From Mucilaginibacter sp. PPCGB 2223 (GTDB taxonomy: Bacteria; Bacteroidota; Bacteroidia; Sphingobacteriales; Sphingobacteriaceae): a DNA stretch of 64,000 nucleotides. The notes below the pieces were generated by a model. The model saw nothing but the letters and a program-made list of their open reading frames with translations, had not been told where the DNA came from and ran no database searches. Where the stretch lies: positions 2,356,001-2,420,000 of the forward strand of contig NZ_MDJS01000001.1 in the NCBI RefSeq assembly GCF_001705515.1. Reading direction: 5' to 3'. The first letter of the stretch is position 1, and each line of letters starts with the position of its first letter. Both the position numbers and the translations under genes were made by a program. This document shows positions 27,940 through 38,111 of the stretch, one piece after another.

Positions 27940-28817
27940 CCGGAGCAAACACATTTACACTGATCGATCCGCATAATGGCAACCTTGCTTTTAAGCTTTT
28001 TGCCTTTGCGGATAATAGCCACTTCGATCATATCCAGCGCCTCAACTATTATTCGCTTATCTGGATAAAGCAAGGAGCAGGTAAAGTAAAAGCCGATTTT
28101 TCGGAGTATTACTTTGCTCCGGGAACTCTTTTTGGCTTTACCCCTTATCAGCCCTTTATGTTCGCTACCGATGAGCCGGTGCAAGGGACCGTGTTAAATT
28201 TTCACCCTGACTTTTTTTGCATTCATAAACATCAGCCCGAAGTGGCCTGCAACGGAGTGCTGTTCAACAATATTTACCAGCCGCCGTTTGTATGGGTTAA
28301 CGAACAGTCGAAAAATACTTTTGACTTACTGTTAGGCCAGATGCAAACCGAGATACAGAATGCCGCCCTGGCACAGCACGAACTGCTGCTCTCGTATCTT
28401 AAAATATTTCTGATCACGGCTTCGCGTTTAAAAACGGATCAGCACAATGATACTCAAGGCAGCGCTAACATGGCAAAAGAGCCTTTCATCTTACAAAACT
28501 TAAAAAACTATATTGAGCAGCATTACAAAACCCACCACTCGCCAGGCGATTATGCCGAACTGCTGAACATAACGCCCAGGGCGCTGGCCAGGATCACCAA
28601 AACACATTTTAACAAAACCTTGTCCGATCTGATAGCCGAACGCATCATTATCGAAGCTAAACGCGAGTTGTACCTGAGCAACAAATCGGTTAAGGAAATT
28701 GCTTACGAACTGGGCTACGAAGACGAACATTACTTCAGCCGTTTTTTTAAAAATAATGCCGATATATCGCCACAGTTGTACCGCGATACCGTAGGTTTTG
28801 CACGTGCGAATACATAA
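27936..28817 (+). CDS. AraC-family transcriptional regulator
   Basis: A 293-residue regulator: an N-terminal cupin-like sensor (residues 10-160, including [20 protein letters not shown]) and a C-terminal AraC HTH pair (about 190-285: [44 protein letters not shown]). The second helix-turn-helix is canonical. The start overlaps the preceding stop. It probably controls its own operon with the AhpD-like and DUF1348 genes; the inducer is unknown. Confidence 0.85.
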   Translation: MTGANTFTLIDPHNGNLAFKLFAFADNSHFDHIQRLNYYSLIWIKQGAGKVKADFSEYYFAPGTLFGFTPYQPFMFATDEPVQGTVLNFHPDFFCIHKHQPEVACNGVLFNNIYQPPFVWVNEQSKNTFDLLLGQMQTEIQNAALAQHELLLSYLKIFLITASRLKTDQHNDTQGSANMAKEPFILQNLKNYIEQHYKTHHSPGDYAELLNITPRALARITKTHFNKTLSDLIAERIIIEAKRELYLSNKSVKEIAYELGYEDEHYFSRFFKNNADISPQLYRDTVGFARANT

Positions 28818-28845
28818 ATTAGCTTTTGTATTCCAAAAGCTATTC

Positions 28846-29607
28846 ATGCGCAGAACTCTTTCATTCGTATTTCTATTATTCGTCACTATCGCCGCCAGGT
28901 CACAAACCCCAGCAGCGGCTCAAAAACTCATCAAGGCTTATGCCGATTTTATCACAGGTTTTGCCGATAACCACATCATCTTTAAAGATAAAACCACCAT
29001 GCTTTGGGATGATGGCATAAAAAACAAAACGCCTCAGCAACTGCTCGATGCGCCCGACCTGGAAGATATGTTCGTACAGCCTTATCAAACCGGCAAACCC
29101 GGGGGCGTACCTGCACGCTACGCCGACCCGGGGCGTATTCGTAACGAGGCTTTCTTTTTAAAAATGTATGGCGGCAGCGAGAGCGCTGTACGTAAAAACC
29201 TTACCGAAATTACTTGGTGCCCAAAACTGGTCGGTAAAAAAATCAGGGTAACTACCGTAAACGGTGTCGATAAAAAGCTGACTGAGATATCAAAAGAGCT
29301 TGACGAACACCCCGAGCTGCAAAAGTACCTCATCAACATTGGCGGTACGTTTAACTGGCGGCCCATTGCCGGCACCAACCGCCACAGCATGCACAGTTTC
29401 GGTATGACCATTGACCTCAACACCGACTACTCCGAATACTGGCAATGGGAGTGCAAATGCAAAAACGAAGATGCGGTTATCAGATACAAAAACAGGATAC
29501 CGCAGATCATAGTGGATATTTTTGAAAAATACGGTTTTATATGGGGAGGCAAATGGTACCATTTTGATACGATGCATTTTGAATACCGACCTGAGCTGAT
29601 CAATTAA
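28846..29607 (+). CDS. Secreted M15-family peptidase (peptidoglycan D,D/L,D-carboxypeptidase type)
   Basis: Signal peptide MRRTLSFVFLLFVTIAARSQ, then a domain with the M15 zinc ligands: His183 and Asp190 in HSFGMTIDLN and His244 in FDTMHFEYRPE. These enzymes trim stem peptides of peptidoglycan in the periplasm. The open frame begins at 28798, overlapping the AraC gene, but ATG 28846 gives the signal peptide. A DUF4846 gene follows after 7 bp, so the two are probably one operon. Mature length is about 230 residues. Confidence 0.85.
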   Translation: MRRTLSFVFLLFVTIAARSQTPAAAQKLIKAYADFITGFADNHIIFKDKTTMLWDDGIKNKTPQQLLDAPDLEDMFVQPYQTGKPGGVPARYADPGRIRNEAFFLKMYGGSESAVRKNLTEITWCPKLVGKKIRVTTVNGVDKKLTEISKELDEHPELQKYLINIGGTFNWRPIAGTNRHSMHSFGMTIDLNTDYSEYWQWECKCKNEDAVIRYKNRIPQIIVDIFEKYGFIWGGKWYHFDTMHFEYRPELIN

Positions 29608-29614
29608 AACAGAT

Positions 29615-30370
29615 ATGAAAAACCTGCTGTATTTTGCTTTGCTCTTATTACTACACCCGGACGATGATACTATCATCACACGTTTCACGGTGCCGGCCGG
29701 CTATATCCGGCAGAGCAGTGAGCCGGGCAGTTTTGGCAGCTACCTGCAAAACCTGCCGTTAAAGCCCGCAGGCGCCCACACCTATACTTACACCGGCGCC
29801 ATCGCCAACACCGACCCTTATACCGCGGCCGTGGTAGATATAAGCGTAGGCCATGAAGACCTGCAGCAATGCGCCGACGCCGTGATGCGCCTGCGCGGCG
29901 AGTACCTGTACCGCCAAAAGCGATACACCGAAATAGCCTTTCATTTTGTGAGTGGTTTTAACTGCGATTATATTCATTATGCCGACGGTTACCGTTACCA
30001 TAACGATAAATGGGTTTTAAAAGCCCGAAAGGACTATAGCTACCCGACTTTTATGAACTATATGCAGCTGGTTTTCGCCTATGCGGGTACGCTGTCGCTG
30101 GATAAGGAACTAAAAAAAGTAAGCAGCGCCGACGACTTAAAAGCCGGCGATATATTTATCCACGGCGGTTCGCCCGGGCATTGTTTTGTAGTGATGGATG
30201 TAGCCGAAAACGCCACCCATCAAAAGGTGTTTTTACTGGCGCAAAGCTTCATGCCCGCTCAGGATATCCAGGTGCTCAAATACACTTCGCCCTGGTTTAG
30301 TTTGGATAAACCGGCCGGTATCCCTTATGGGGAATTGATTAACCCGAAGTATTTGAAAAGGTTTAAGTAG
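29615..30370 (+). CDS. DUF4846 protein, exported
   Basis: A 251-residue protein of the DUF4846 family, shown by FTVPAGYIRQSSEPGSFGSY, CADAVMRLRGEYLYRQKRY, FHFVSGFNCDYIHYADG, DIFIHGGSPGHCFVVMDVA and a C-terminal LAQSFMPAQDIQVL. A short N-terminal hydrophobic segment (MKNLLYFALLLLL) may be a signal peptide. The conserved GSPGHCFVVMD block suggests a catalytic or ligand site with a His and a Cys, but no activity is known. It follows the M15 peptidase and may also act on the cell wall. Confidence 0.75.
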   Translation: MKNLLYFALLLLLHPDDDTIITRFTVPAGYIRQSSEPGSFGSYLQNLPLKPAGAHTYTYTGAIANTDPYTAAVVDISVGHEDLQQCADAVMRLRGEYLYRQKRYTEIAFHFVSGFNCDYIHYADGYRYHNDKWVLKARKDYSYPTFMNYMQLVFAYAGTLSLDKELKKVSSADDLKAGDIFIHGGSPGHCFVVMDVAENATHQKVFLLAQSFMPAQDIQVLKYTSPWFSLDKPAGIPYGELINPKYLKRFK

Positions 30371-30381
30371 AGACTTAAAAA

Positions 30382-30414
30382 ATGTCGTTTCGAGCGAGCG
30401 CAGCGACGAGAAAT
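30382..30414. repeat. Short intergenic repeat with GCGCAGCGACGAGAAAT core
   Basis: The run GTCGTTTCGAGCGAGCGCAG continues CGACGAGAAATC. Its ends (TTTCGAGCGAGCG and CGACGAGAAA) are partly complementary, so it can fold. It lies between two convergent genes. Sequences of this type are familiar as dispersed repeats in Bacteroidota; only one copy is in this window. Confidence 0.45.
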
Positions 30415-30443
30415 CAACTAATGACCAATGAGCTAATGACTAA

Positions 30444-31424
30444 CTAAGCCTTTATCCAGCTGAATTTGTACTCCAAACCCGGGTTTTTCATCCGGTCGGC
30501 AATGCGCAACAGGCGTTCTGGTAGTTTAACGATGTAATCACGCGCCTTTTCGCCGGCTTCATTCAGGTCGCCTATGCTTTCAATGTGCCAGTCTTCTATC
30601 AGGTCTTTCAGTATGTCTACATAGTCGACCGCGGTATAAACGCCCAAACGCTGCGCTGCATCGGTAAAATGGCCAAAGGTTTGGCCTATCTTTAAACCCA
30701 CCTCACGTAAAAAGTGGGCCGGCATTACAATCTTTTTGCGCATCATATCCTCAAAGGCTATCATGGCCTCGCTGGCATCCACCTCGAATATTTTCGAAAT
30801 AAAATGTTTGTAGGCGCGGGCATGGCGCATTTCATCGGCTGCTATAACGCCGCACATTTTCGACAGTAAAGTATCACCATCCTTTTTGGCCAGGCTGGCC
30901 ACCCGGCGGTGGCTGATATTGGTAGCCAGTTCCTGAAATGAGGTATAAATAAAATTGCGGTAAGGGTCGCTGCCGGTGCCTATATCAAAACCATCGGCAA
31001 TTAAGTATTGGGTAGATACCTCCATGGCGCGCATATCAACCCGTCCGGTAAGGTATAAATATTTATTAAGCAGGTCGCCGTGACGGTTTTCTTCGGCTGT
31101 CCAGTGGCGTGTCCATTTCATCCAGCCGCCTTCTTCTCCCTTGGTTACACCATCGACCATGGTAAGCCACGATTCGTAAGTTGGCAGGGCCTCTTCGGTA
31201 ATCGTATCGCCTATCAATACGGCCAGCAGATCGTACGAAATCCCCTCAGCATTTTGCTGGAGCTCTTTAATATCCGAAAAAAACGATGGTTTGGTCGAAT
31301 CCGGTAAAAAATCAGATGGTTGCCATATCTCGTCAACAGGTTTCAAAAAGTCGAACATCTTTTCGAGCATATATTTCTCGATATGTTGCATTACTTCCCG
31401 CCGCTGCTCTACAAAAAAATTCAT
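30444..31424 (-). CDS. Acyl-ACP desaturase
   Basis: A 326-residue soluble ferritin-like di-iron enzyme. Ligands are visible as Glu77/78 in ITEEALPTYE, EENRH (111-115), FQELATNISH (163-172) and ADEMRH (196-201). Acyl-ACP desaturases put a cis double bond into a saturated acyl-ACP, and so set membrane fluidity. The gene is alone with its own -7 box at 31443-31450. It is not close enough to the KAS III operon to suggest a shared pathway. Confidence 0.9.
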   Translation of the reverse strand: MNFFVEQRREVMQHIEKYMLEKMFDFLKPVDEIWQPSDFLPDSTKPSFFSDIKELQQNAEGISYDLLAVLIGDTITEEALPTYESWLTMVDGVTKGEEGGWMKWTRHWTAEENRHGDLLNKYLYLTGRVDMRAMEVSTQYLIADGFDIGTGSDPYRNFIYTSFQELATNISHRRVASLAKKDGDTLLSKMCGVIAADEMRHARAYKHFISKIFEVDASEAMIAFEDMMRKKIVMPAHFLREVGLKIGQTFGHFTDAAQRLGVYTAVDYVDILKDLIEDWHIESIGDLNEAGEKARDYIVKLPERLLRIADRMKNPGLEYKFSWIKA

Positions 31425-31442
31425 ATTTCAGGTGTTATCAGG

Positions 31443-31450
31443 CAAAGTTA
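31443..31450 (-). promoter_or_regulatory. -7 box of acyl-ACP desaturase gene
   Basis: TAACTTTG on the minus strand matches TAnnTTTG exactly, 18 bp before the ATG at 31424, which would give a leader of roughly a dozen bases. No TTG lies at the right distance for a -33 box. Confidence 0.4.
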
Positions 31451-31485
31451 AATATTAAAACCGAATAACGCTATTTAGACTGGTT

Positions 31486-32628
31486 TTAATTATGATAACC
31501 TATAGCATCCTGCATACAACCGGGCAAATTTTGTAACGAAGGCCGGCCGTTAAAAATCGAAAAACCATCGTTGTACTCCCACATCATACCGGGGATGCTC
31601 AAGGCAGCCAGCGTTTTGCGCATAGCTTTAATATACCGGCAGCGGCTGTCCAAATCGGCATACTTATTATATGCACCGTACTCGCTGCAAACCACCGGCA
31701 CACGGTATTTATCGCTCCAGGGCTTAACATATTTGCTTAATTTATCCATTAACGATTGTTCGTTGCCATCGTTCCGGTATTCGTAGTATTTGGTTTCGCC
31801 CCAGGTATTCTTTGCTTTGGGGTTTAACCTTGGAAAATTTTCCTCACTATAAGGAAAAGCCACCCCGGTGGTCGCACTTTCATTGCCTATCCATTCGGCA
31901 CCCTGGTGCGTAAAAAAAAATGGCTCGTAAAAATGAAAAGCGTAGATAATATTGTCGTCGGCAAGCCTTTCAAAGCGGCTCAGTTCGTAAATACTGTTGT
32001 AGTTTGAAGCCCCCACCAGCAAGGTGCGTTTGGTATCTACCTTGCGTATCCCGGTAACAATGTTGTAGGCTGCATCCTTCCATACCTGGTCGGTAACAAC
32101 GGGTTCGTTATAGATATCGAAAAACAAGCGGTCGGGGCTTTCCTTAATATAGTATTTGGCTACTTTTTGCCACGTATCAATTATTTTAGGCGTTTCGGTA
32201 AGGTAATTGTCGTTTTTCAGGTTGCCGTTATGATAGTCGACTATCAGGCTAAAACCATACTCTTTACACAATTTAAGCACCAGGTCTATACGTTTAAAAA
32301 CCTCGGTAAGCTCAATCTGTTTATCGTTAAAATACGTAAATGCGACGGGCAAACGCACCGCCCTGAAACCTAATTTTTTTAACAGCACAAAATCGCTCCG
32401 CTGCACAAAGGTATCGCTTACTATTTTGCGGCTCCAGGTTTGCTCGAGCCACGAAATATTGATGCCGTTGTTTAGTCTTGCCGCCCGTTTAAACAACCAT
32501 TCGCGATCGTCGTTATACATTGGTTTAGTTTTTGCATTGATAGGCGATGGTATGCATGGTGTTAGAACAAACAGCAATAGTGCAAGGGTAGTACAAGTAT
32601 ATTTGTAACATTTTAAGCATTTATCCAT
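31486..32628 (-). CDS. GH5-type glycoside hydrolase, secreted
   Basis: About 380 residues: signal sequence after MDKCLKCYK, then a (beta/alpha)8 barrel with RLPVAFTYFND, LIVDYHNGN, and FFDIYNEPVV, whose NEP Glu is the general acid; a later Glu in VVCSEYGAY (near the C-terminus) is the likely nucleophile. GH5 enzymes cut beta-1,4 glucans, mannans and related chains. The frame is open to 32706, but that would overlap the divergent kinase gene, so I use ATG 32628. It stands head to head, 66 bp apart, with an exopolysaccharide operon, as cellulase genes often do beside cellulose synthase; the enzyme may edit that polymer. Confidence 0.8.
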   Translation of the reverse strand: MDKCLKCYKYTCTTLALLLFVLTPCIPSPINAKTKPMYNDDREWLFKRAARLNNGINISWLEQTWSRKIVSDTFVQRSDFVLLKKLGFRAVRLPVAFTYFNDKQIELTEVFKRIDLVLKLCKEYGFSLIVDYHNGNLKNDNYLTETPKIIDTWQKVAKYYIKESPDRLFFDIYNEPVVTDQVWKDAAYNIVTGIRKVDTKRTLLVGASNYNSIYELSRFERLADDNIIYAFHFYEPFFFTHQGAEWIGNESATTGVAFPYSEENFPRLNPKAKNTWGETKYYEYRNDGNEQSLMDKLSKYVKPWSDKYRVPVVCSEYGAYNKYADLDSRCRYIKAMRKTLAALSIPGMMWEYNDGFSIFNGRPSLQNLPGCMQDAIGYHN

Positions 32629-32694
32629 TAATTTTATAATTTTAGGCAGTAATACTTCCATTTGTTCAACCTTACTAAATAATAATAATACCCG

Positions 32695-34044
32695 ATGTTT
32701 GTTCAATTAGATAAAGAAGAGCTATCCAAAGAAACGGCAAAAAAAGCCTGGTATTTGACCAATAACATTATCTGGACAATTATCTTCGTGTTCCCGCTGT
32801 TCAGCATCCTCGATTTTATTTACGTATCTAATTATTGGGTCCAGTTTTTTATCGCGCGCATTATTATCATCATGTTAATATACATGTTGTATAATTTGTT
32901 TCAGCGCAATAATTACAATTACCGTATACTGCTCCATATTGCGTTCTTCCTGTTATCCATCATCGCCTCGTTACTGTGTACCATGGTTAACGTAGCCCAG
33001 TTAAATCTTTATTTTTTAAGCTACGCTGCCATTGTGCTGTTTTTTAACGTACAGGTTTTCTGGGAGCCGGTAAACTCGGTCATCCAATCGTTACTGTCTC
33101 TTATCTTATTGGGCATCTTTTTCAAAACGGCCAATAACGATTATAACCTCGATATCTTCGTAACAAACGGTGGCCAGTTCTTTGTTATTATTTCGGTGAT
33201 ATCGTGTTTGATACCCAACGCCCGGTATAAAGTATTGGAGCGCGAGGTAAAATCAACCATCGTGATCGAAAAATCGAACAACCAGCTTAAGGAGCAATAT
33301 CGCGATATTATCCAAAAGAACAGCATCATCGATGAACAGTACGAGCGCCTGCGCCGTATGGATGAGCAAAAAAACAGCTTCATCAATATAGCGGGTCACG
33401 ATCTGAAAAACCTTATCGGTTCCATCATTATGAGCAATAATATGCTCAAAGAGGAGGACTACCGTTTAAGCTCCGACCAGCGCGAATTTATTGATTTTAT
33501 CGGTCAATCGGCCGAAAAGATGCAATACATGCTGGGCAAGCTGATGGACGTGAAAGAGATCGAATCGCCCGAGATCAAATACAACCTCGAAATATTCGAT
33601 ATCAATACCGAAGTACACCACGTAGTTAAGGGCCTTGTTGAAACAGCACAGATGAAAAACATCCAGCTGATAGACAATATCCTGAAGCTGCCCCTTAATG
33701 TGCGCCTGGATAAGGTATTTACCGGCCAGGTGTTTCAAAACCTGCTGTCGAACGCCATTAAGTTTTCGCAAACCAATAATAAGATCAGGATCGCTACCAC
33801 GCTTCAGCATCAAAAATTTGTGTTCGAGATTATTGATAAAGGCATGCCTATCGGTATGGACGAGCTGGATGCCATGTTCAACAAACTGAAAACGCTCAAT
33901 GATGCGTCGAACACCTTTGAAAGCCGTTTGGGCCTGGGCCTTTCTATTGCCAAACTGATGACGAGCGAAATGGGCGGTGAGCTTACCTACCGCAGCGATG
34001 ATAACGGAAACTATTTTAGAGTAGAATTTAACGTAATAAGCTAA
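32695..34044 (+). CDS. Membrane sensor histidine kinase
   Basis: A 449-residue protein: about six membrane helices (residues 24-175), a coiled linker (180-225), HisKA with phospho-acceptor His235 in NIAGHDLKNL, and HATPase with N-box FQNLLSNAIKFS (347-358) and G2 LGLGLSIAK (412-420). The G1 box, IIDKGMPIGM, departs from the usual D-x-G-x-G. There is no periplasmic sensor domain and no response regulator nearby. It is the first gene of the exopolysaccharide operon, 29 bp before bcsB-like, so it probably senses a membrane or cytosolic cue tied to polymer synthesis. Confidence 0.85.
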   Translation: MFVQLDKEELSKETAKKAWYLTNNIIWTIIFVFPLFSILDFIYVSNYWVQFFIARIIIIMLIYMLYNLFQRNNYNYRILLHIAFFLLSIIASLLCTMVNVAQLNLYFLSYAAIVLFFNVQVFWEPVNSVIQSLLSLILLGIFFKTANNDYNLDIFVTNGGQFFVIISVISCLIPNARYKVLEREVKSTIVIEKSNNQLKEQYRDIIQKNSIIDEQYERLRRMDEQKNSFINIAGHDLKNLIGSIIMSNNMLKEEDYRLSSDQREFIDFIGQSAEKMQYMLGKLMDVKEIESPEIKYNLEIFDINTEVHHVVKGLVETAQMKNIQLIDNILKLPLNVRLDKVFTGQVFQNLLSNAIKFSQTNNKIRIATTLQHQKFVFEIIDKGMPIGMDELDAMFNKLKTLNDASNTFESRLGLGLSIAKLMTSEMGGELTYRSDDNGNYFRVEFNVIS

Positions 34045-34073
34045 TAACCCTATATTATAATTTTAACAAAAAA

Positions 34074-36158
34074 ATGAATAGAATTTTAACTCTGTTTGCA
34101 TTCCTGCTGTTCCTGGGTAAGGTATCTTCGGCACAAACCAGCATAGTTTCGCTTAAATCGTTGGGCCACAACGATGAGGTGATCAGCGGAGTAAGCAGCT
34201 CTGCATCATATTTCGTGCGTATCGACCCTACGGTGGAGATAAACGGAAGCAGGTTGAATTTGTTTATCGAACCATCGCAGGTATTGCTCAAAAACCGTTC
34301 GTATATCAACATTTTAATGAACGATAAACCGGTTTACAGTACACGTATCGGCTCAGATTCGATATTGCGGTTTACCATTATGTTAAATAAGGATTACTTA
34401 ACCGAAGATAAACGCTACATTAAACTGGGCCTGCGCACGCTGCTCAGCGTATCCGACGATAAATGTAAGGACATTGATAACCCGGGCATGTGGGTAAAGG
34501 TTAAAGCGAGCTCTTACTTCTCGTTCATTAAATCAAACAGCAATTTTTTTAACAACGTTAATATTTCAAACTGCTTTGATACCAAAACTGCCATTGTATA
34601 CCCGAGCAACCCGTCGCTTACCGATTTGAAAGCCGTTGGATGGGCATACGCGCGCCTTAAACGCACCCAGATCAAAAATATATCCGTTTACGAATCGAGC
34701 AAAATGCCCGACAGCTTAACCAACTATATTGTGGTGGGCAACTGGTCGAAACTAACCGATGCGCAACGCGAAGTTATCAAAGTTAAACCCGAGGCAGGAC
34801 AGGGCTTAGTATACCTGCACAAAGCGGTTATCCAAAAAATGGATACCCTATACCGCGATGTGATGACCAAATACGGCGTATCGTTTGTTAAATCGGTAGC
34901 CATGCAAACTATACCTACCGAAACCCTGTTTATTTCGGGATACGACGAGGATGGTTTCAACAATACCATTACCACGCTGGCTAACAGCAACGTGATCAAA
35001 TCGAGCTTTGGCGACTTTTTGGTGATCAACAAAGCCGAAAACACCAATGTTAAAACCATCGACGAAAGCAAATCGCGCCTGGCGTTAAAGGATATGGGCG
35101 GCTTAACCACCCTGATGGAAGGTATAGGCTCGTTAAAAACCAGCTACCAGTTTAAAAACAGCGATTTTAGCTTTACACCCAAGGAGATTGAGGTAAAAAT
35201 AGTAGGTAACTACAGTAACCTTAACCTGAGCGACCGCGGTTTCTTTAATATTTACCTCAACGGGGTGCTGATCAGTACCGAAAAGCTCGATCCATCGGGT
35301 AAATTAAATACGACTGCTGTCATCAACCGTTACGAGCTGCAAAAGTTCAATACGCTCGAAACCGAGTTCCGCTTCTATCCGGGCAGCGGTAATTGCGAAA
35401 ACAGCTTTATCAATTACTTTGGCGAGATCAACGTAAGCCAGTCGTACCTGCAAACCAAAATACCTTTTATTGCCAACAACCTGAGCTTTTACCAGTATCC
35501 CGAAGCTTTCAACACCGGTAAAACATCCATCGTGTTAACCCGCGGTATTGCAAAATATGCAGCCGCTACCATCGGCGAAATTATTTACGAGCTGAACAAC
35601 AACCTGCACGCCGACAACTTTCCTGATTTTGTTTATTCGGACAGGCTGGATAAATCGCTGTTAAAGAAAAACAACATTATCGCCCTGCTCTCAAAAGACG
35701 ATGAGATCATGAGCGAGTTCCCGGATGCGCCTATCAAGTTCAACCGTAAGTTCAGGCTCTATAACAACGAAAATAACAAAGTAGTGTACGAGCTGAACGA
35801 TACCGTATCGAACGGTTTGGCGCAGATATTTTACGGTCGCGGCAATAACGGTACACTCATCATTACCGGTACGGGCAAAAACCTCGACCAGGCCTTCCTG
35901 TCGGCAGCCAAATCCATTACCGACCAGCTATCCACCTTATCGAGTAACATCTGTATCTCCGATGCTTCGAACAAATACCTGTTCAACATCAGTAAAGACA
36001 GCGACAACCTTGAGTATACCGATTCGAAAGGCTCGTTCGCCAAATTCTGGGAGGCGTATAACCTGTACATTTTATTGGTGATACTGGTGTTGATACTCGT
36101 ATCGTTTCTGTATGTGCGGTCGAGGGTTCAAAAATCGCAGGATTCATTCAGCGAATAA
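34074..36158 (+). CDS. BcsB-like periplasmic subunit of a beta-glycan synthase
   Basis: A 694-residue protein: signal peptide MNRILTLFAFLLFLGKVSSAQ, two large periplasmic beta domains, and one C-terminal membrane helix (about residues 662-683: LYILLVILVLILVSFLYV). The segment DDKCKDIDNPGMWVKVKASSYFSF resembles the Cys-D-P/W/S-S-Y block of BcsB, the cellulose synthase partner that guides the chain out of the membrane. A second BcsB-like half starts near residue 350 (SFTPKEIEVKIVGNYSNLNL). It precedes a GT2 synthase, as in bcs operons. True BcsB proteins are a little longer. Confidence 0.75.
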   Translation: MNRILTLFAFLLFLGKVSSAQTSIVSLKSLGHNDEVISGVSSSASYFVRIDPTVEINGSRLNLFIEPSQVLLKNRSYINILMNDKPVYSTRIGSDSILRFTIMLNKDYLTEDKRYIKLGLRTLLSVSDDKCKDIDNPGMWVKVKASSYFSFIKSNSNFFNNVNISNCFDTKTAIVYPSNPSLTDLKAVGWAYARLKRTQIKNISVYESSKMPDSLTNYIVVGNWSKLTDAQREVIKVKPEAGQGLVYLHKAVIQKMDTLYRDVMTKYGVSFVKSVAMQTIPTETLFISGYDEDGFNNTITTLANSNVIKSSFGDFLVINKAENTNVKTIDESKSRLALKDMGGLTTLMEGIGSLKTSYQFKNSDFSFTPKEIEVKIVGNYSNLNLSDRGFFNIYLNGVLISTEKLDPSGKLNTTAVINRYELQKFNTLETEFRFYPGSGNCENSFINYFGEINVSQSYLQTKIPFIANNLSFYQYPEAFNTGKTSIVLTRGIAKYAAATIGEIIYELNNNLHADNFPDFVYSDRLDKSLLKKNNIIALLSKDDEIMSEFPDAPIKFNRKFRLYNNENNKVVYELNDTVSNGLAQIFYGRGNNGTLIITGTGKNLDQAFLSAAKSITDQLSTLSSNICISDASNKYLFNISKDSDNLEYTDSKGSFAKFWEAYNLYILLVILVLILVSFLYVRSRVQKSQDSFSE

Positions 36159-36230
36159 GGCCCGTGCACCATTATTTATATGCTGCATTGTATTTTATAA
36201 CACATAAACGCACATCCTATTTTGTTAAAA

Positions 36231-38111
36231 ATGGCGTTAGCTACTTCAATTAATGATACGGCCCCGGTTTGCGATCTTTTAATCAAAGATCACCTGATCA
36301 CCTATGCCGACCTGGAAAAGATCAGCGATTTTTCAAAACGCTCGGGTTTGTCATTCATCAAAATAGCGTTAACCTTCGGCTATATTTCGCGCAAAAACTA
36401 CGAAGGCTGCCTAAGCAATGCGGGCTATGTGTTTAACGATAAAGTACGCGAGGAAGCCGTCGACGATGAGGTGCTCGAGAAGCTCGACCTGAAGTTTATC
36501 ACCAACTTCTTCGCCCTGCCTATCCGCATCGAAAATAACCGTGTAGTAACCCTCATGGCCGACCCTACCGACCGTGAGTTTATTAACTTTATTTACGAAA
36601 CATACGGCCTGGAGCCCGAGATCATCCTCGCATCCGATCTGGACATCGTTTGGCTGAGCCACAAACTCCTCGGCGAAAGTTATGTAAAGGATGCTGTGTT
36701 CGAGCTGATGAAAAGCGACCCTGCCAACTCGGCCCTTATCACGTTTTCGACCGGGCAGCTCATTTTTATCTTCGCTTCTATCGCGCTGATGGTGGTAGCG
36801 CTTTTTTTCAACTTTTCGCAGACATCCATCCTGCTCAATATCGGCATAAGCTCGTTTTTCCTGATCAGCATCCTGTTTAAGCTGTTTCTGGCTTTGCTGG
36901 GGTCGCGCTTTGAGCTGCACCAGGCGGTTACCCGCGACGAGGTTAGGCATGTTGTAGACGACGACCTGCCTATCTACACCATACAATTACCGGTTTATAA
37001 AGAAGATAAACTGATTAAAAAACTGATATGGAACCTGCAGAGCATCGATTACCCGCGCGAAAAGCTGGACATTAAATTGCTGATTGAGGAAGACGACAGT
37101 AAAACACTCAACGCAGTAAAGGATCTGAACTTCCCTGCCATATTCGATGTAGTGGTGGTGCCCTTTCACATGCCTAAAACCAAGCCAAAGGCATGTAACT
37201 ACGGCCTGTATTTTTCGCGCGGTAAATACCTTACCATTTATGATGCCGAGGACATACCCGATACCGATCAACTGAAAAAGGTGATCATGTTATTTGAGAA
37301 ACTGCCCGAGAACTATATCTGCATCCAATGTGCGTTAAACTACTTTAACCGTAACGAGAACTTCCTTACCCGTATGTTTACCCTCGAGTACTCGTACTGG
37401 TTTGACTATATGCTGCCCGGCCTCGATACCTTGGATATCCCCATCCCGCTTGGCGGTACCAGCAACCACTTTAAGCTGGATAAACTGATCGAACTGGGAG
37501 CCTGGGACCCGTTCAACGTTACCGAAGATGCCGACCTTGGCCTGCGCGCCTATTCAAAAGGTTATAAAGTATCCATCGTAAACTCTACAACTTACGAGGA
37601 AGCCAATAACGATTTCTTTAACTGGATACGTCAGCGCTCGCGCTGGATAAAGGGGTACATGCAAACCTATCTTATCCACATGCGCAACCCGGTAAAATTA
37701 TACAAACGCATAGGCTTGCGCGGCTTCCTGGGCTTTAACTTTTTTATCGGCGCAACACCCATAACCTTCTTGATCTACCCGGTTCTGTTAGGTATATTCC
37801 TGGCTTATGTAGTGCTCGATTTTACCTGGATACGCGCCCTGTTTCCTGATTGGGTGTTGTTTATATCCATTTTCAACCTCATCATCGGTAACGTGCTCAT
37901 GATCTATGTTAACATGATGGCCGTATTTAAACGCCGTTTTTACGAGCTGATCCTGTTTTCGATGGCCAATCCCATCTATTGGTTAATGCATTCCATATCG
38001 GCATATAAAGGTCTTTACCAGTTAATTGTTAAACCTTTTTACTGGGAGAAAACCAACCATGGTTTAAGCAAAACGGCAGGCACTGTCACCCAACCTAAAA
38101 CAACGGTGTAA
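36231..38111 (+). CDS. GT2 polysaccharide synthase with MshEN-like N-terminal domain
   Basis: About 626 residues. Residues 1-150 look like the N-terminal type II secretion ATPase domain (MshEN/GSPII_E type: CDLLIKDHLITYADLEKISD, IALTFGYISRKNYEGCLSNA), a fold that binds c-di-GMP in some proteins. Two membrane helices follow, then a GT2 domain with DAED (about 338-341), TEDADLG (about 431-437) and QRSRW (about 468-472), then three or four more helices. This is the BcsA-like layout, but without the C-terminal PilZ domain of BcsA. I use ATG 36231, not the TTG at 36222. Its stop abuts the next start (TAA then ATG). Confidence 0.8.
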   Translation: MALATSINDTAPVCDLLIKDHLITYADLEKISDFSKRSGLSFIKIALTFGYISRKNYEGCLSNAGYVFNDKVREEAVDDEVLEKLDLKFITNFFALPIRIENNRVVTLMADPTDREFINFIYETYGLEPEIILASDLDIVWLSHKLLGESYVKDAVFELMKSDPANSALITFSTGQLIFIFASIALMVVALFFNFSQTSILLNIGISSFFLISILFKLFLALLGSRFELHQAVTRDEVRHVVDDDLPIYTIQLPVYKEDKLIKKLIWNLQSIDYPREKLDIKLLIEEDDSKTLNAVKDLNFPAIFDVVVVPFHMPKTKPKACNYGLYFSRGKYLTIYDAEDIPDTDQLKKVIMLFEKLPENYICIQCALNYFNRNENFLTRMFTLEYSYWFDYMLPGLDTLDIPIPLGGTSNHFKLDKLIELGAWDPFNVTEDADLGLRAYSKGYKVSIVNSTTYEEANNDFFNWIRQRSRWIKGYMQTYLIHMRNPVKLYKRIGLRGFLGFNFFIGATPITFLIYPVLLGIFLAYVVLDFTWIRALFPDWVLFISIFNLIIGNVLMIYVNMMAVFKRRFYELILFSMANPIYWLMHSISAYKGLYQLIVKPFYWEKTNHGLSKTAGTVTQPKTTV

